Below are positions 23,076 to 41,935 of a DNA stretch of 64,000 nt, in pieces. Positions within the stretch are counted from its first letter, which is position 1. Every line of letters starts with the position of its first letter. The notes under the pieces were generated by a model that saw nothing but the letters and a program-made list of their open reading frames with translations, was not told the origin of the DNA and made no database searches. Position numbers and translations under genes: made by a program. Where the stretch lies: contig OU612046.1 of NCBI GenBank assembly GCA_914767935.1, forward strand, positions 46,756,960-46,820,959, read 5' to 3'. This DNA comes from Coremacera marginata (taxonomy: Eukaryota > Arthropoda > Insecta > Diptera > Sciomyzidae).

Positions 23076-26000
23076 GACCTTTACTTGGACCTTGGATTTG
23101 GGAGAAATTTCAGTATATTTCGGAATAGAGCAGAAAATTTCGGGATTCCGTAGCTGCGCTTTGTAACACCGGAACTTACCTTTAAATTTTGGAATGATTC
23201 CGATTTTTACGGAATGGTTGATCACATTATGCGTGATAGGTGTCAGAAAAAAATGTCAAAGGTATAGTTTCCAAATGTGCTCGCCATACATACAGTCATA
23301 CAGTCAATAAGTCAAATACAATAAATTTCAAGGTAATTTAAATACACATACAAGAATAATTTTAAAATTGCAAATTCCCTTATCCATGTTTATAAATATT
23401 TTGCTGATACTTCTAGATATCTTTTATCATGGAAAATCTTGGCCTGCTTTAAATAAAACTTTTAAAAAATCAGTGGATTCTGAAATGTAAGAGGTTAAAT
23501 TTGAAGTATAATAGGTAGAATTCAAAACCTACAATTTTTGTAATGTAAGATTCCAAAATTGCTCTTAATCTATTTTTGGTGTTTTTTTTTTTTTTATACA
23601 GTTTTGTTGTTGTTTTTTTAAAAAACTTCGAAAGTTAAAAAAAAAAAAAAAACGGAAAAACTGGAGTCAAAAACGAAGGAAAACAATTCTATTGTATGCA
23701 AGGAAGGGAAATTTTTACTGACACCTGGCAGTATTGTATCCTACAAATACACTAGATGAGTCTCCAAGGTAACATTTTGACTGGCAGCCGCACAAAGCAC
23801 ATACAGAGCACTACAAAAAAAGAAAAGCAAAACGTAGCACGAAACATATGCGACATATGTACAATGTAGTCTTGCCTTTCATGAAACGAACCCACCACAA
23901 CTATTTGTCATTGTTGAATAATAATATCTAAATATTCATAACAATAATAATAATTTGCAGATAAAATTTTCGACAACATAAACTGAATAAAGTGTATAGA
24001 ATACATCGTTTACGCTGGGGAATCGAGGAAAAAACTTGAGTCAAAACATCGAAAGTTATTGAAAGTTTTGTGCGAATACAGACGAAATAACCAACCAACG
24101 AAACTTTAGTGAACAATCAGTAAGATTTTGCTTGACTGATTGCACAAAGTAAAGGAGCTGACACGATATAGCAACAAAAAGGAGTGGAAAGAAAAGTAAT
24201 AATAATAAAATAATAATGCTTGTACGAATAATAGGCAAAACTTTGGCTAAACGCAAATTTTTGTCAAAAATCGTGGGTCTACGACGTCAGCAGGTACAGT
24301 ATAGAAATCAAGGTCTTTTTTTTTTTGCTTTAACTCTCATAAACGAAAAAAGTACTTTAAATTGTAATGAAACAAATTATACATAATAAAAATGCTTAAA
24401 ATTGAACCGTTAAAAATATCACTTATCGACTCAGATTATGATTAAAAAAAAAGTACAGAAGATATTTGAATCAAAGGTAATATTCTTTCATAACACTCTA
24501 AAATTAGTTGCATTAAAAAATTGTCACAGATTTCTTCATTTGGATATAACAATTGCTTCGGAACTGTTTAAGACTCGCCAAACCGTCATTTTCGAAACTG
24601 ATTGGCTGCATTTGATTGCAAGTTGGGCGCATGCTATAATAATTGGGTTGGGCTTTCTTAATAATCATTCGCTTATCACGCTCCGAAAGCTTATCGTAAC
24701 GACCCGTTATAGGCAATAACACAACTTGTAGGTGCAACTTTTTCTTAAATTTGTGCAAAATTTAGCCCATGGTCATTATATGCTAAAATTTTGCCGCTTT
24801 CATCTTTAGATAGCAAAGTCTCGCACGATATTTTAATAAAATGTACTGGTAATCACAATTTATGTTTATATTCAGACTGACAATGACACGACCTCTCTAT
24901 TGATGAGCTTTTATATGACTGTCGTATACTTTCGATACGATTGCAGTTAAGCAGAAATTAGTGTTTTTCAATGCTTACTAACGGTATTCCTTCAAATCAG
25001 TGATTAGAGCTGATAAAGATACTTTGTTTAAAGTAGTACAGTTTGTTCTCTCATTCTGTGTTTGAGCTTTTTTTGACTATTATCAATATAGATTTGGCTA
25101 GAGTGCATAATAAAATTAGTTTGGAGTCGTATAGTTTTGATAAGCATCTTACCTTCTAAAATACTCTTGCTTTATTCTAGATTAGAATAATTTCATTTGC
25201 ATTGAAAAACCGTTAAATTAAAAATAAAAAATAGTAAATTAGTTAAATAGGTACACAATTAGAAATGCTACGTTTTGCTTCTAAAAGGTCATTTAATAAA
25301 TTTAAAAAAATAGATTATTAGAAGCGCTTTATTTTTCCCCATTCAATCACTGTTCCCCGTCATTCCGTTTAAGTTAAAAAATCTCTAAAAATGGGAAAAA
25401 TGCCACTAACTGGCAGCTCTGAGTGGATACTTGGTGAGAAAGCGAGAGATGTAGATAATAACGTAACTGAAATGATTTTATCGTGTAGTGTACGAAATAC
25501 ACAAATTATTAATAAAAAATACTTGTTAACAAATGCTTTTCCTTTTGCCAGTTAAGAGACCGACACCAACTATGTGAAACCAATAGCAATATGGGCCTAA
25601 ATTAAAGTTCAATTGGACTGAATGTGGTGTGAAAATAAAAGCAGTTGCAATTATTTGGTTACTAATTGGTTGAAGATCCTTTGAGATATTTGTGCATATA
25701 TTTACTTTGTGGTGGTAGTGTGTGTGTGTGTGTGTTTGTAATAAACGTGAGTGCATGAATGCACTTTGAGTATATATACTTGGATGTATAATAGAACAGT
25801 TCCATTGTAGTTTTAGTAGCCAAGCAAATTTTAATTTATTGATAGCCAGCAATCTTATTGGTATACAAATATATATAAATAATTGTATTTAATAATGAAA
25901 TAATTATTTTTTATTAACAATAATTTTTCAAATATAATAATAATAATTAAAAAAATAGTATACACCTGTCAACTATGTCTTTGTATATATAAAAATCTAA

Positions 26001-26802
26001 TGGTGTCCGTATGTTACTCCATCACTTCTGAATCGTTCCAATTTAAACTTATTTGTACAACATCGGATGATCGGTTCTCGAGATATTGCAAAAATAGTGG
26101 ATCCTAGACAACGCGTCTAGAAACTATTACTTTCAAATAATAAAGCATCTGAAAATCTATCTAAAAAAAAATTTAAAGTTCACCAATTGAGTCGAATCGA
26201 GAAAATTCGACTCGAGGACGGTGATAGGGACAGTAATTAGACGATTTTTTTTAGACGAATTTTCCGCAAACACAAATTTCCACATTTATTTATATCTCCC
26301 TTTAGATTATACACATAGTGAAACACTGTTAAAAATTTTTGGAATTATCCCGCTTTAAAAACTATTACTTTTTCTATTATGTATTTAAGAAAAAGCATAG
26401 TCTTTTTTTACTGCGAAAATTATAAAAGCAATTTAAAGTGAATATTTTTGGTAATTAATATATCTGGGAAAAGAAACGAGCATTACAAAAGGTGTACTGG
26501 TGATTAATTTGTTAAAGAAAATAAAAATTTTAGAACAAAATCATCATGTCCTTCTTTTTTGTGGCATCGTGTAAAAATTGTCTGTCTTTTGTCTCACTTT
26601 ATTTTTCTGTTTCATTTACTTAACGTGTTGAGTGATTACAGTTACAAATTTGGCATTTTTTAATTAGTGTGCTTTTATAACAAATTAAGTAAATAACGCA
26701 AAATACATCGAGAAAACACATTTATCCACTTTATTTGATCAGTTTTAAAACAATTTCATACCGCTCGAAACGCGTTCAGCTGGCACACATAAGATCATAA
26801 AC
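23076..26802. other. Gene-free stretch, one possible Helitron-like start
   Basis: AT-rich, with poly(T)/poly(A) at 23581-23655 and a GT microsatellite at 25720-25736. At about 25980-26110 the text 'tttgtatatataaaaatctaatggtgtccgta' followed by a 'tctcgagat' block resembles the 5' ends of fly Helitron-type repeats, but no matching 3' end was found. Confidence 0.35.
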
Positions 26803-26810
26803 TAATAACT

Positions 26811-27952
26811 AGTGTCCGACGAATATTCGGTTTCAGCCACACTCAAACAAAAACACTGTGTTATTGATAAATTGCTATACGTTATTGATAAAATCGCTGT
26901 CAATATACGTCCAACAAAAATTTTTGTCAATATCATCAAAACGTTGTTGAAATAACAAAATTTTACTTTTGCAATTAACATTGCAATTATCAATATGCAA
27001 GTTGCAAAAATGGTAATCAATTTTGTTGATTTGATAAAATTTTATTAGTATTTTTTGTTGAATTGATACAACTTTTTATCAATATGAATGAAAAAATTAT
27101 CAATATTGATCAATATTAAATATCAATATTAAATATCAATTGATATATTAAATATCAATGAAAAGATTATCAATATTGATCAATATTGATAATCTTTTTG
27201 TTGATATGACAAATATTTGTTAAATTAATACAAATTTTTTGTTGTTTTGATACAAATTTTTATTATTTTAATAATATTTTTTTTAAATATGTTGCTTTGT
27301 TCAGCTTTTTGATAAAAAATTGTTAAATTTTTTTGTTATTTTGATAAAAATATTTTGTTAGTTTGATAAATATTTTTACCAATATAACAATATATGAAAA
27401 TTAAATTCTAAAATTTCTGATATTCACCTACTTTAAATTTGAAGTTTTGATTATTTAACTATCGAAAGTTCAAAATAACATGCGAAAAACAAACAAGCTA
27501 TGTGAATACGGGCATCCTGAAAATACAGAGATATATCATGAAGAAGAACCTTTACATTATTTGAAACTTACTTTTTTCAAGATTCCACAATTACTCCTTC
27601 TTGAAATAAAATTTGATAATTTTCGTTCTTAATTTTATCATTTATTTTAACATTGTATGAAGAAAAGAATCAGAGTTAAAAAATTCATTTTTTTTAGTTA
27701 ACTTAAGCATAAAACTTAAGTGTACAAAACAGAAATAAAACTAAGGGAATAATTAAGTAAAAAAATAATAATATATGAAAAAAAAAACATATTTTTGTGT
27801 GATTTATATATATTGTTCAAGTTGTGAGCAAAGGAAGCTTATATTTGGGTGAACTATTTTGCTTTTTATGTTTAAATTATAGCATAAGTTTTGTATAAAT
27901 CTCCAAATTAGTATAGCAGGAAACCGAAACTGAATATTCGGTCGGACACTAG
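26811..27952. mobile_element. hAT-like non-autonomous element with palindrome-rich interior
   Basis: The left end AGTGTCCGACGAATATTCGG and right end (inverted) CTAGTGTCCGACCGAATATTCAG form a TIR. The direct 8-bp flanks TAATAACT (26803-26810 and 27953-27960) are identical, as for hAT transposition. The 1.14-kb interior has no transposase. It is dominated by short TTGATA / TATCAA motifs in both orientations, including a tight palindromic cluster at 27096-27200 (ATCAATATTGATCAATATTG). Confidence 0.75.
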
Positions 27953-28227
27953 TAATAACTACTCTTTTTGACATTTTGTTCTTAAGAAATCAAGGTACTT
28001 AGAGAACATTTAAACTGGTCAATAAACAACTTTATTATTCTGTTTCCCTGCTCTTTTAAATAGCTTATTTTGAATTTATTATGTAGGTATTATATTATAT
28101 TCTTGATGTATTCTTTTTTTGAATTTGTATACAAATGAACATCGCTGGTAAGTTAAAAAAAACATAATTTTTTATTTTTATAAAAATGTTGTTTCTGTTT
28201 ACACTGATATTAGGCTAAGCGTGATTC

Positions 28228-34417
<6,190 letters not shown>

Positions 34418-36090
34418 GTACTTAATACTAAATACTTAATACTTAATACTTAATACTTAATACTTAATACTTAATACTTAATACTTAATACTTAATACTT
34501 AATACTTAATACTTAATACTTAATACTTAATACTTAATACTTAATACTTAATACTTAATACTTAATACTTAATACTTAATACTTAATACTTAATACTTAA
34601 TACTTAATACTTAATACTTAATACTTAATACTTAATACTTAATACTTAATACTTAATACTTAATACTTAATACTTAATACTAAATACTTAATACTTAATA
34701 CTTAATACTTAATACTTAATACTTAATACTTAATACTTAATACTTAATACTTAATACTTAATACTTATTACTTAATACTTAATACTTAATACTTAATACT
34801 TAATACTTAATACTTAATACTTAATACTTAATACTTAATACTTAATACTTAATACTTAATACTTAATACTTAATACTTAATACTTAATACTTAATACTTA
34901 ATACTTAATACTTAATACTTAATACTTAATACTTAATACTTAATACTTAATACTTAATACTTAATACTTAATACTTAATACTTAATACTTAATACTTAAT
35001 ACTTAATACTTAATACTTAATACTTAATACTTAATACTTAATACTTAATACTTAATACTTAATACTTATTACTTCATACTTAATACTTAATACTTAATAC
35101 TTAATACTTAATACTTAATACTTAATACTTATTACTTCATACTTAATACTTAATACTTAATACTTAATACTTAATACTTAATACTTAATACTTAATACTT
35201 AATACTTAATACTTAATACTTAATACTTAATACTTAATACTTAATACTTAATACTTAATACTTAATACTTAATACTTAATACTTAATACTTAATACTTAA
35301 TACTTAATACTTAATACTTAATACTTAATACTTAATACTTAATACTTAATACTTAATACTTAATACTTAATACTTAATACTTAATACTTAATACTTAATA
35401 CTTAATACTTAATACTTAATACTTAATACTTAATACTTAATACTTAATACTTAATACTTAATACTTAATACTTAATACTTAATACTTAATACTTAATACT
35501 TAATACTTAATACTTAATACTTAATACTTAATACTTAATACTTAATACTTAATACTTAATACTTAATACTTAATACTTAATACTTAATACTTAATACTTA
35601 ATACTTAATACTTAATACTTAATACTTAATACTTAATACTTAATACTTAATACTTAATACTTAATACTTAATACTTAATACTTAATACTTAATACTTAAT
35701 ACTTAATACTTAATACTTAATACTTAATACTTAATACTTAATACTTAATACTTAATACTTAATACTTAATACTTAATACTTAATACTTAATACTTAATAC
35801 TTAATACTTAATACTTAATACTTAATACTTAATACTTAATACTTAATACTTAATACTTAATACTTAATACTTAATACTTAATACTTAATACTTAATACTT
35901 AATACTTAATACTTAATACTTAATACTTAATACTTAATACTTAATACTTAATACTTAATACTTAATACTTAATACTTAATACTTAATACTTAATACTTAA
36001 TACTTAATACTTAATACTTAATACTTAATACTTAATACTTAATACTTAATACTTATTACTTCATACTTAATACTTAATACTTATTACTTA
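34418..36090. repeat. 7-bp tandem satellite (TACTTAA)n, about 239 units
   Basis: About 1.67 kb of a near-perfect heptamer repeat. Variants are rare: AATACTAAATAC at about 34427 and 34678, a single TTATTACTTAA at about 34765, and the compound variant ACTTATTACTTCATACTT at about 35065, 35128 and 36052. The first two compound variants lie 63 bp (nine units) apart. The unit includes TAA, and since 7 is not a multiple of 3, every frame is closed by stops. Confidence 0.97.
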
Positions 36091-36920
36091 CACATCACAT
36101 CAGTTTGACAGGTTTTGACGAAATCAGATATTTTCCAGTTTGAATCTGTTGTACATTTCAGTCAAAGCCATGTTCAAATTCCCTCATTTTTTGTATTTTT
36201 GAACTGCCGCAGACAAACTTTTAATAGCTCTTAAGGCGGGCAATAAATTTAGAGGAGAGTAAAAAAGGTGATATTGAGGTGATGGGTTTTAGTACAAGAA
36301 TTTTGTTTAGAGTTTTAAAATTTTCAAATGGTAAAAATCAATTCAATTGGTAAAATATACGTTTATGTTAAAAAAAAAATTGCTGTAAAAGACCTATTTT
36401 CGCACTGCTGGCTTCAAGGCTAACCCGAAAAAAGTACTTAAAATTTTTAATCGTATTGAAAATATCTCCTTTCTGAATGAGACAGAATTTTAAAAAAGCC
36501 TTTTCTTAAAATTAATACGAACTTGAAAAAAAAATTGCATTTTAACTTATTTTTTGTTTTAAATTTTGAATAAAACGATATTAAATGGCTATATTGGCCA
36601 AACAGTTAAGAAGCTTTCATTAACGACATACGAAAAGATAACAAAAATTAAAAATACGGTTTTTTTGTTTTTGTGTTGTAAACATTTGAAAATTTTCGCA
36701 ACTGTCCCGTACAAAATTTAGAATTTTGGCAAACACTTGCTCAAGGAAATTGCCTCAGTGTTTGTAAGTTTTAACAAACCAAATTTTAAGAAAATACCTA
36801 AAAAGCATTGTTTAAGAATAAGAAAAAAAAAAAATAAATTTAGTAAAAAAAAAAAAATTTTTTACCTTTGTAAGAAACTTAGATTTGTGTTTTTTTTTAG
36901 GCTATACAGACATTTTCTGA
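36091..36920. other. Gene-free stretch
   Basis: AT-rich with A and T runs. Nothing coding is visible. Confidence 0.4.
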
Positions 36921-36922
36921 TA

Positions 36923-37622
36923 AAGGGTGATTTTTTAAGAGCTTGATAACTTTTTTTTTAAAAAAAACGCATAAAATTTGCAAAATCTCATCGGTTCTTT
37001 ATTTGAAACGTTAGATTGGTCCATGACATTTACTTTTTGAAGATAATTTCATTTAAATGTTGACCGCGGCTGCGTCTTAGGTGGTCCATTCGGAAAGTCC
37101 AATTTTGGGCAACATTTTCGAGCATTTCTTTTTGTTGCCAAAAATGGAAGAACTGAACTTGGTTGACATGTGGTTTCAACAAGATGGCGCTACATGCCAC
37201 ACAGCTCGCGATTCTATGGCCATTTTGAGGGAAAACTTCGGAGAACAATTAATCTCAAGAAATGGACCGGTAAGTTGGCCACCAAGATCATGCGATTTGA
37301 CGCCTTTAGACTATTTTTTGTGGGGCTACGTCAAGTCTAAAGTATACAGAAATAAGCCAGCAACTATTCCAGCTTTGGAAGACAACATTTCCGAAGAAAT
37401 TCGGGCTATTCCGGCCGAAATGCTCGAAAAAGTTGCCCAAAATTGGACTTTCCGAATGGACCACCTAAGACGCAGCCGCGGTCAACATTTAAATGAAATT
37501 ATCTTCAAAAAGTAAATGTCATGGACCAATCTAACGTTTCAAATAAAGAACCGATGAGATTTTGCAAATTTTATGCGTTTTTTTAAAAAAAAAAGTTATC
37601 AAGCTCTTAAAAAATCACCCTT
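36923..37622 (+). mobile_element. Palindromised mariner (DD41D spacing) with 206-bp inverted ends
   Basis: The element is bounded by TA (36921-36922 and 37623-37624). The left arm 36923-37128 is the reverse complement of the right arm 37417-37622 with very few differences. The ends read AAGGGTGATTTTTTAAGAGC. The right arm includes the last ~33 codons of the transposase and its 3' UTR, so the left arm is an inverted copy of the 3' end that replaces the original 5' half. It is therefore non-autonomous. Confidence 0.85.
37128..37515 (+). pseudogene. Mariner transposase C-terminal half
   Basis: An open frame carries 'LPKMEELNLVDMWFQQDGAT', 'CHTARDSMAILRENFG', 'WPPRSCDLTPLDYFLWGYVK' and ends 'RSRGQHLNEIIFKK' at a natural stop. 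The 'QQDGA' Asp is the second catalytic residue and the 'LDYFLWG' Asp the third. I count 41 residues between them, so the catalytic spacing is DD41D, as in the rosa group of mariners (established from tephritid flies). The first catalytic Asp and the HTH region are missing, and the 5' side fuses directly into the inverted copy of the gene's own 3' end. The coding sequence has no stops, suggesting it is not very old. An open reading frame continues upstream to 37081, but that part is antisense to the 3' end. Confidence 0.85.
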
Positions 37623-37624
37623 TA

Positions 37625-40600
37625 GTACAGATATTTATTTTTTTCCACCTTTTCTAATAAAAATTTTGACGTTATATCATAATACTGAAATTTATGATTT
37701 GTTTGAAAGTCTAGAGTACTAAACTCTGAAAAATGAAATTTCATGACATTTCAAGGCGACATTAAAGGGGGTGGCATGCTTGCAAATGAAAAGATATAGT
37801 AAAATCCTTTAAGGCCTAAAATAATAAGACTCTTGTCTGTAATTCTGCATTTTTGGTTTTTTTTTAAATTCCACTGTGCGACACTGTGCGGCGACGGGTA
37901 TCAATTTTGTTATTAAAGAGTTATACAAATTATTGAACCCAACAACGGAGCTATCTTGGCCAAAACACATAAAGTACATTACTTAAAAATCTTTATTTTT
38001 TTTTTGCTTTTTTCCCAGAACTTCATAAACACCTTCTATTTTTCATAAACACCTAATTTATTTAGAGCACTGTTTTAGAAAACCCTTAGAAAGAGTCAAG
38101 CATCTGTTGCCCATCATTATCACTGAGTAGAATGGCTTACATAATGACTGCCAGCGTAACAACACGACTTGACTTGAATCGAAAAAATAAAAAAAAATAA
38201 CAAATACCAAAGAGCTAAAAGCTACACAGACATGCAGATGTACTAGACAATTTCATTCAGTCAGTCAGTCAGTTAGTTGGACTCAGACCATTCGAGCATC
38301 TGGCGCAAATACATTGGCATATAATGATGATTATTGGCAGTGCAAGGCATAAGGCGCGAAGCGGAAACAGCTGCGGATACGGAAGTTGCGTCGGTTGAAT
38401 AGTTGGTTGTCTAGTTGGTTGGTCAGATGCTTGCTTGCTTGTTCACTTGCTTGGTTGGTTGTAGCCGACGAGTTCTGCCACCGCTGCTCCAGCGTTTACG
38501 CAGCAATATTAAAGTCATCATCAAAAAAGTGTCAGCCTTTTTTGCGCTAATGTTTGCTGGTGGAATATTATAACAACCCAAAATCGTTCCTCGATGCTTG
38601 CTGCTTGGCTGCCATTCACTCTGGAAAAATACTTCCGAAGATATTGCTCATGGTTGCAACAGATTGAGCAAGCGACCGGGGGGAAAAAAGCAGAAAAGCA
38701 ATGAAGTTGTTGAAAAGCAATTGAATGTGAATCAAGTGTTGAAAAATCAAAAAAAAAAAAAATGACAGGTCAGATGACGACCAGCATAATCAGCAACATT
38801 GGACGACAACCAGCAGCCATCAGTATTGTAATCAACACTTACATTAGAATTGAAAATAGCAGATGTTGCGGTTAGTTGCTACTGGTTGCTGTTGCTCACA
38901 GCAGAAAGACTGTTGTGTGCAAAAATGTTTATGCTGCCACTGCAACTGTTGCTGAAGGAGATGAAATTGTCAATGACAAACGTCAATTAGTTGTGGGTTG
39001 TTTAGCTATTTGTTGCTATCCTTGATTGAAGTTAGTCGTCAGTGAAGCAATTTTGAATGTTGTGGATACGCTTGAATACATTTCGAACACATCGTAGATA
39101 ATGTCGATAATTATTTAATGGAATTTTTTAATTAAAATTAAATTCGACAAGCTGTATTTGGAAATTATGGTAATTGGATTGCCAAGCAGCAAGGCCATGT
39201 AGCGATAAAATATAGCGTTGAAAAGAGCATCTACTGAATTAATAAAGTGTATTCAAATAGGAGAGCTTATTAGTTCCTAATGCAATTAATTTAAATATGG
39301 GTTGGAAAAGATAATTATATAATTATTAAGATATAATTATTAATTGTTACTAATAGATTTTTTCCATTTCCTTAATATCGCATTGTTTTATTTCGCACCT
39401 TTTATTCTTGCCACATAAGTTTGTAACTTTTTATCATATCTTGCTTATTCCTGTTGATTTTTTATATGGTTTACTATATATTTCTTTAAGATTTTAAAAT
39501 ATTTAAAAAAAAATAAAAATGAATAAAATCATTAGGTCGGTAGTGAACGTGACAATAACTTAAAAGATTTAATTGTAAGGTATCTCTCTGAGACTTGGAA
39601 ATATCGAAATATTTGCCATTTTTGGCAAATATTTCACTAGTTGGACCAACCAAATGAAGGTTGGCTTCAATATATTTTGACATGTATTTTCGTCACTTCA
39701 AAGAAATTTCTTTTAATGATTATTCGAAACTTATTTGAAGTTGAGTTTCCTTATAATTTCAACTTTACTTTTTATTCGGTCATTTTTTTTAACTCACTTA
39801 AATTACTTGCAAATTAAATGCATATACAAAACTAATAAAGATCTCCTGCTCATGCTCCCCCTGCTGCTTCATCCTTCTTCTTATGTCCGGCACCTAACGG
39901 CAACCAATCACTAATACCAACCAACCTGCCACATGTAATCGAAGTAAGCGTCATTCAGCAGATAATCGAATCGTGATGAAATGAATTAAATTGAAACGGC
40001 CACAAAGTTGGCAAATACAGCAGCTTCATTCAGTCAATAACGGGGCAACGCAGAAGATGACGTTTGTGCGGTGACTAGTTGAGGATAGTGGCCGAGAAGA
40101 CGGGCGAGTGGTGTCTAGGGGGGGAGGGAGGGAAGGGGGAGGTGGTTGAGGATAAAGAAAACATTACAATATAATGAAAATTACTCAAGAAGAATACTCG
40201 TCTGACGATATCTAATCGAATTCATATCAAATCATTGAAGAACGTGGCAGGAAAAAGCAATTGCAATGCATCGTGGCTGAAGGCGCAGCATAATCGAAGC
40301 AGAATTATTTCGATTGTACTGTATATAGTAAGGAGTGGAGTGCAAAGAAAAATAGTAGAATAATGAAGCCAATGTTGAACACGTAAATCGACAATGAAAG
40401 GGGATTCCTTATCTTTATTCCTTATTGTTTGAAGAGAAAGTTTTTTTCTTTACTCTCTTGTGTTTTGTTGCTTTGTATTTTGTACCAAGTTAAGATAGAA
40501 AGATGGGTGGTAATAAGATAAAGTTGCTGTTTTAATAAGCTTTGCAAAAAAAAAAACTTCTATATTTACTGTAGGGGAAACTAGGTCTAAGCCAGACAGT

Positions 40601-41034
40601 TAGGGTCCTTACAAAAAAAAAAAAAAAAAGTACATAACTAATTTTTTCTCCCAAGTGCGGTAGCCAATTGAAAGCTTGTTTCTTCAGACACTAATTACAT
40701 TTATTCAATTTAAGGAATATGCACTATTTTTAAAGATGCTATATCGCTTCAAACGTGATCACTTCAAAAACGAAAATTCCAAAAATATTGGGCTCAACCA
40801 AACAATGCAAATTATATTAAGAATAAGCCACAAATATGCCTTTAATTTTTTTTCCTTGATTTTGTGTCAGAAATAGCAAGTAATACCTCCTCCCCTCCCC
40901 TCGGCCGTATTGAGTATACTTAAAGTCTTTAGCCACACTCAGAAAAAAAAGTACATTAAACAATCGTAAAACTAACATTTTTAGTTAGTTATTTTTTGCA
41001 TTTTTTAAGCATAGTTAGTTCGATTAAAAGTTAA
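37625..41034. other. Gene-free stretch, partly of higher complexity
   Basis: At 38100-39100 and 39840-40300 the sequence is less AT-rich and rich in CAGT, TTGG and GTTGCT runs, unlike the rest of the window. Such DNA can be regulatory or intronic in flies, but no motif supports a specific claim. A G-rich block (gggggagggagggaaggggg) lies near 40118-40141. Confidence 0.4.
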
Positions 41035-41935
41035 ATGCCGCGCCCACTTTCCAAGTCTAAGGACTTTACATTACACTATATGTGTACATAGAATATATGT
41101 GCAAAATTTGGTATGGATAAACGATGTGGGTGGAATTTGGAAAACGATAGTTTTTCTATTTTGATGACGTCACTTTGTATGATAGATAGGCGTGGTTTTC
41201 ATCCGATGTTGTCAAATATCATAGAGATGTTTCATGTTATATATCAAAGCTTATGCAAAAATTCAAGATATTTCCTTAATTTTTGTAGATTGTTAAGAGA
41301 TTTTAGGTTTAAAATAAAGCTACTTTGTATGGAAAGTATGCTTGGTTTTCATCCGATTTTGCCAAATATACGTATAGTAGAGATGGTTTATGTTAAATAT
41401 CAAAGCTTATCTGAAAAATTTTAAGACCTTTCTACAATTTGAGCAGCTTTTTAAGACATTTTACAGTAAATATAAAGCCAATTTGTATGTGTGGTAGGCG
41501 TGGTTTTCATCCGATGTTTCCAAATTTCATAATTGGGATTTATAGTCAAAATCAAAGCTTACGTGCAAAATTTCAAGGCATTTCTTTCATTTTTGTGGAT
41601 TTGTAAGTGATTTTACGGTTAAAACAAAGTCACTTTGTATGGTAGGTAGGCGTGTTTTTCATCCGACTTGGCTCATTTTCGAACTTGATTTTCATATTTT
41701 TAAAAGAAGCTTATATTTTGAATTTCATCGCGATTCCTTTAAGATTACGGCTGTAATCGTGTCGACAGACAGACGGACAGACAGGTGGACACATGGAAAT
41801 CGACTCAGGAGGTGATGCTGATCAAAAATATATACACTTTTCTATACCTGCCACGCCTCCTTATTAGCGTTACAAACTGCATGACAAAGTTAATATACCC
41901 CTTACGCAATACGCGTTCGGGTATAAAAACATAGT
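41035..41935 (-). repeat. Dispersed fly repeat with about 152-bp internal tandem units, copy 1
   Basis: A core 'gtatgg(t)aggtaggcgtggttttcatccgat' recurs at about 41178, 41332, 41483 and 41635 (period about 152 bp; the last is partial). It is followed by 'cgtgtcgacagacagacgg', 'aaatcgactcaggaggtgat', 'ctgatcaaaaatatatacac' and the end 'cgcgttcgggtataaaaa'. On the opposite strand this starts 'tttttatacccgaacgcg', much like the beginning of DINE-1/INE-1-type repeats as I remember them. The family name is from memory. The structure is seen directly. The open frame at 41113-41424 is just this repeat. Confidence 0.6.

Noticed and set aside
34418..36090. Heptamer array as a telomeric repeat
   Set aside because: Flies lack simple telomere repeats, the unit is not TTAGG-like, and ordinary unique sequence flanks both sides.
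34418..36090. CRISPR-like array
   Set aside because: There are no spacers; the 7-bp unit is contiguous.
37030..37248. Minus-strand frame with transposase-like C-terminus
   Set aside because: It is the inverted copy of the mariner 3' end in the left arm, not a second gene.
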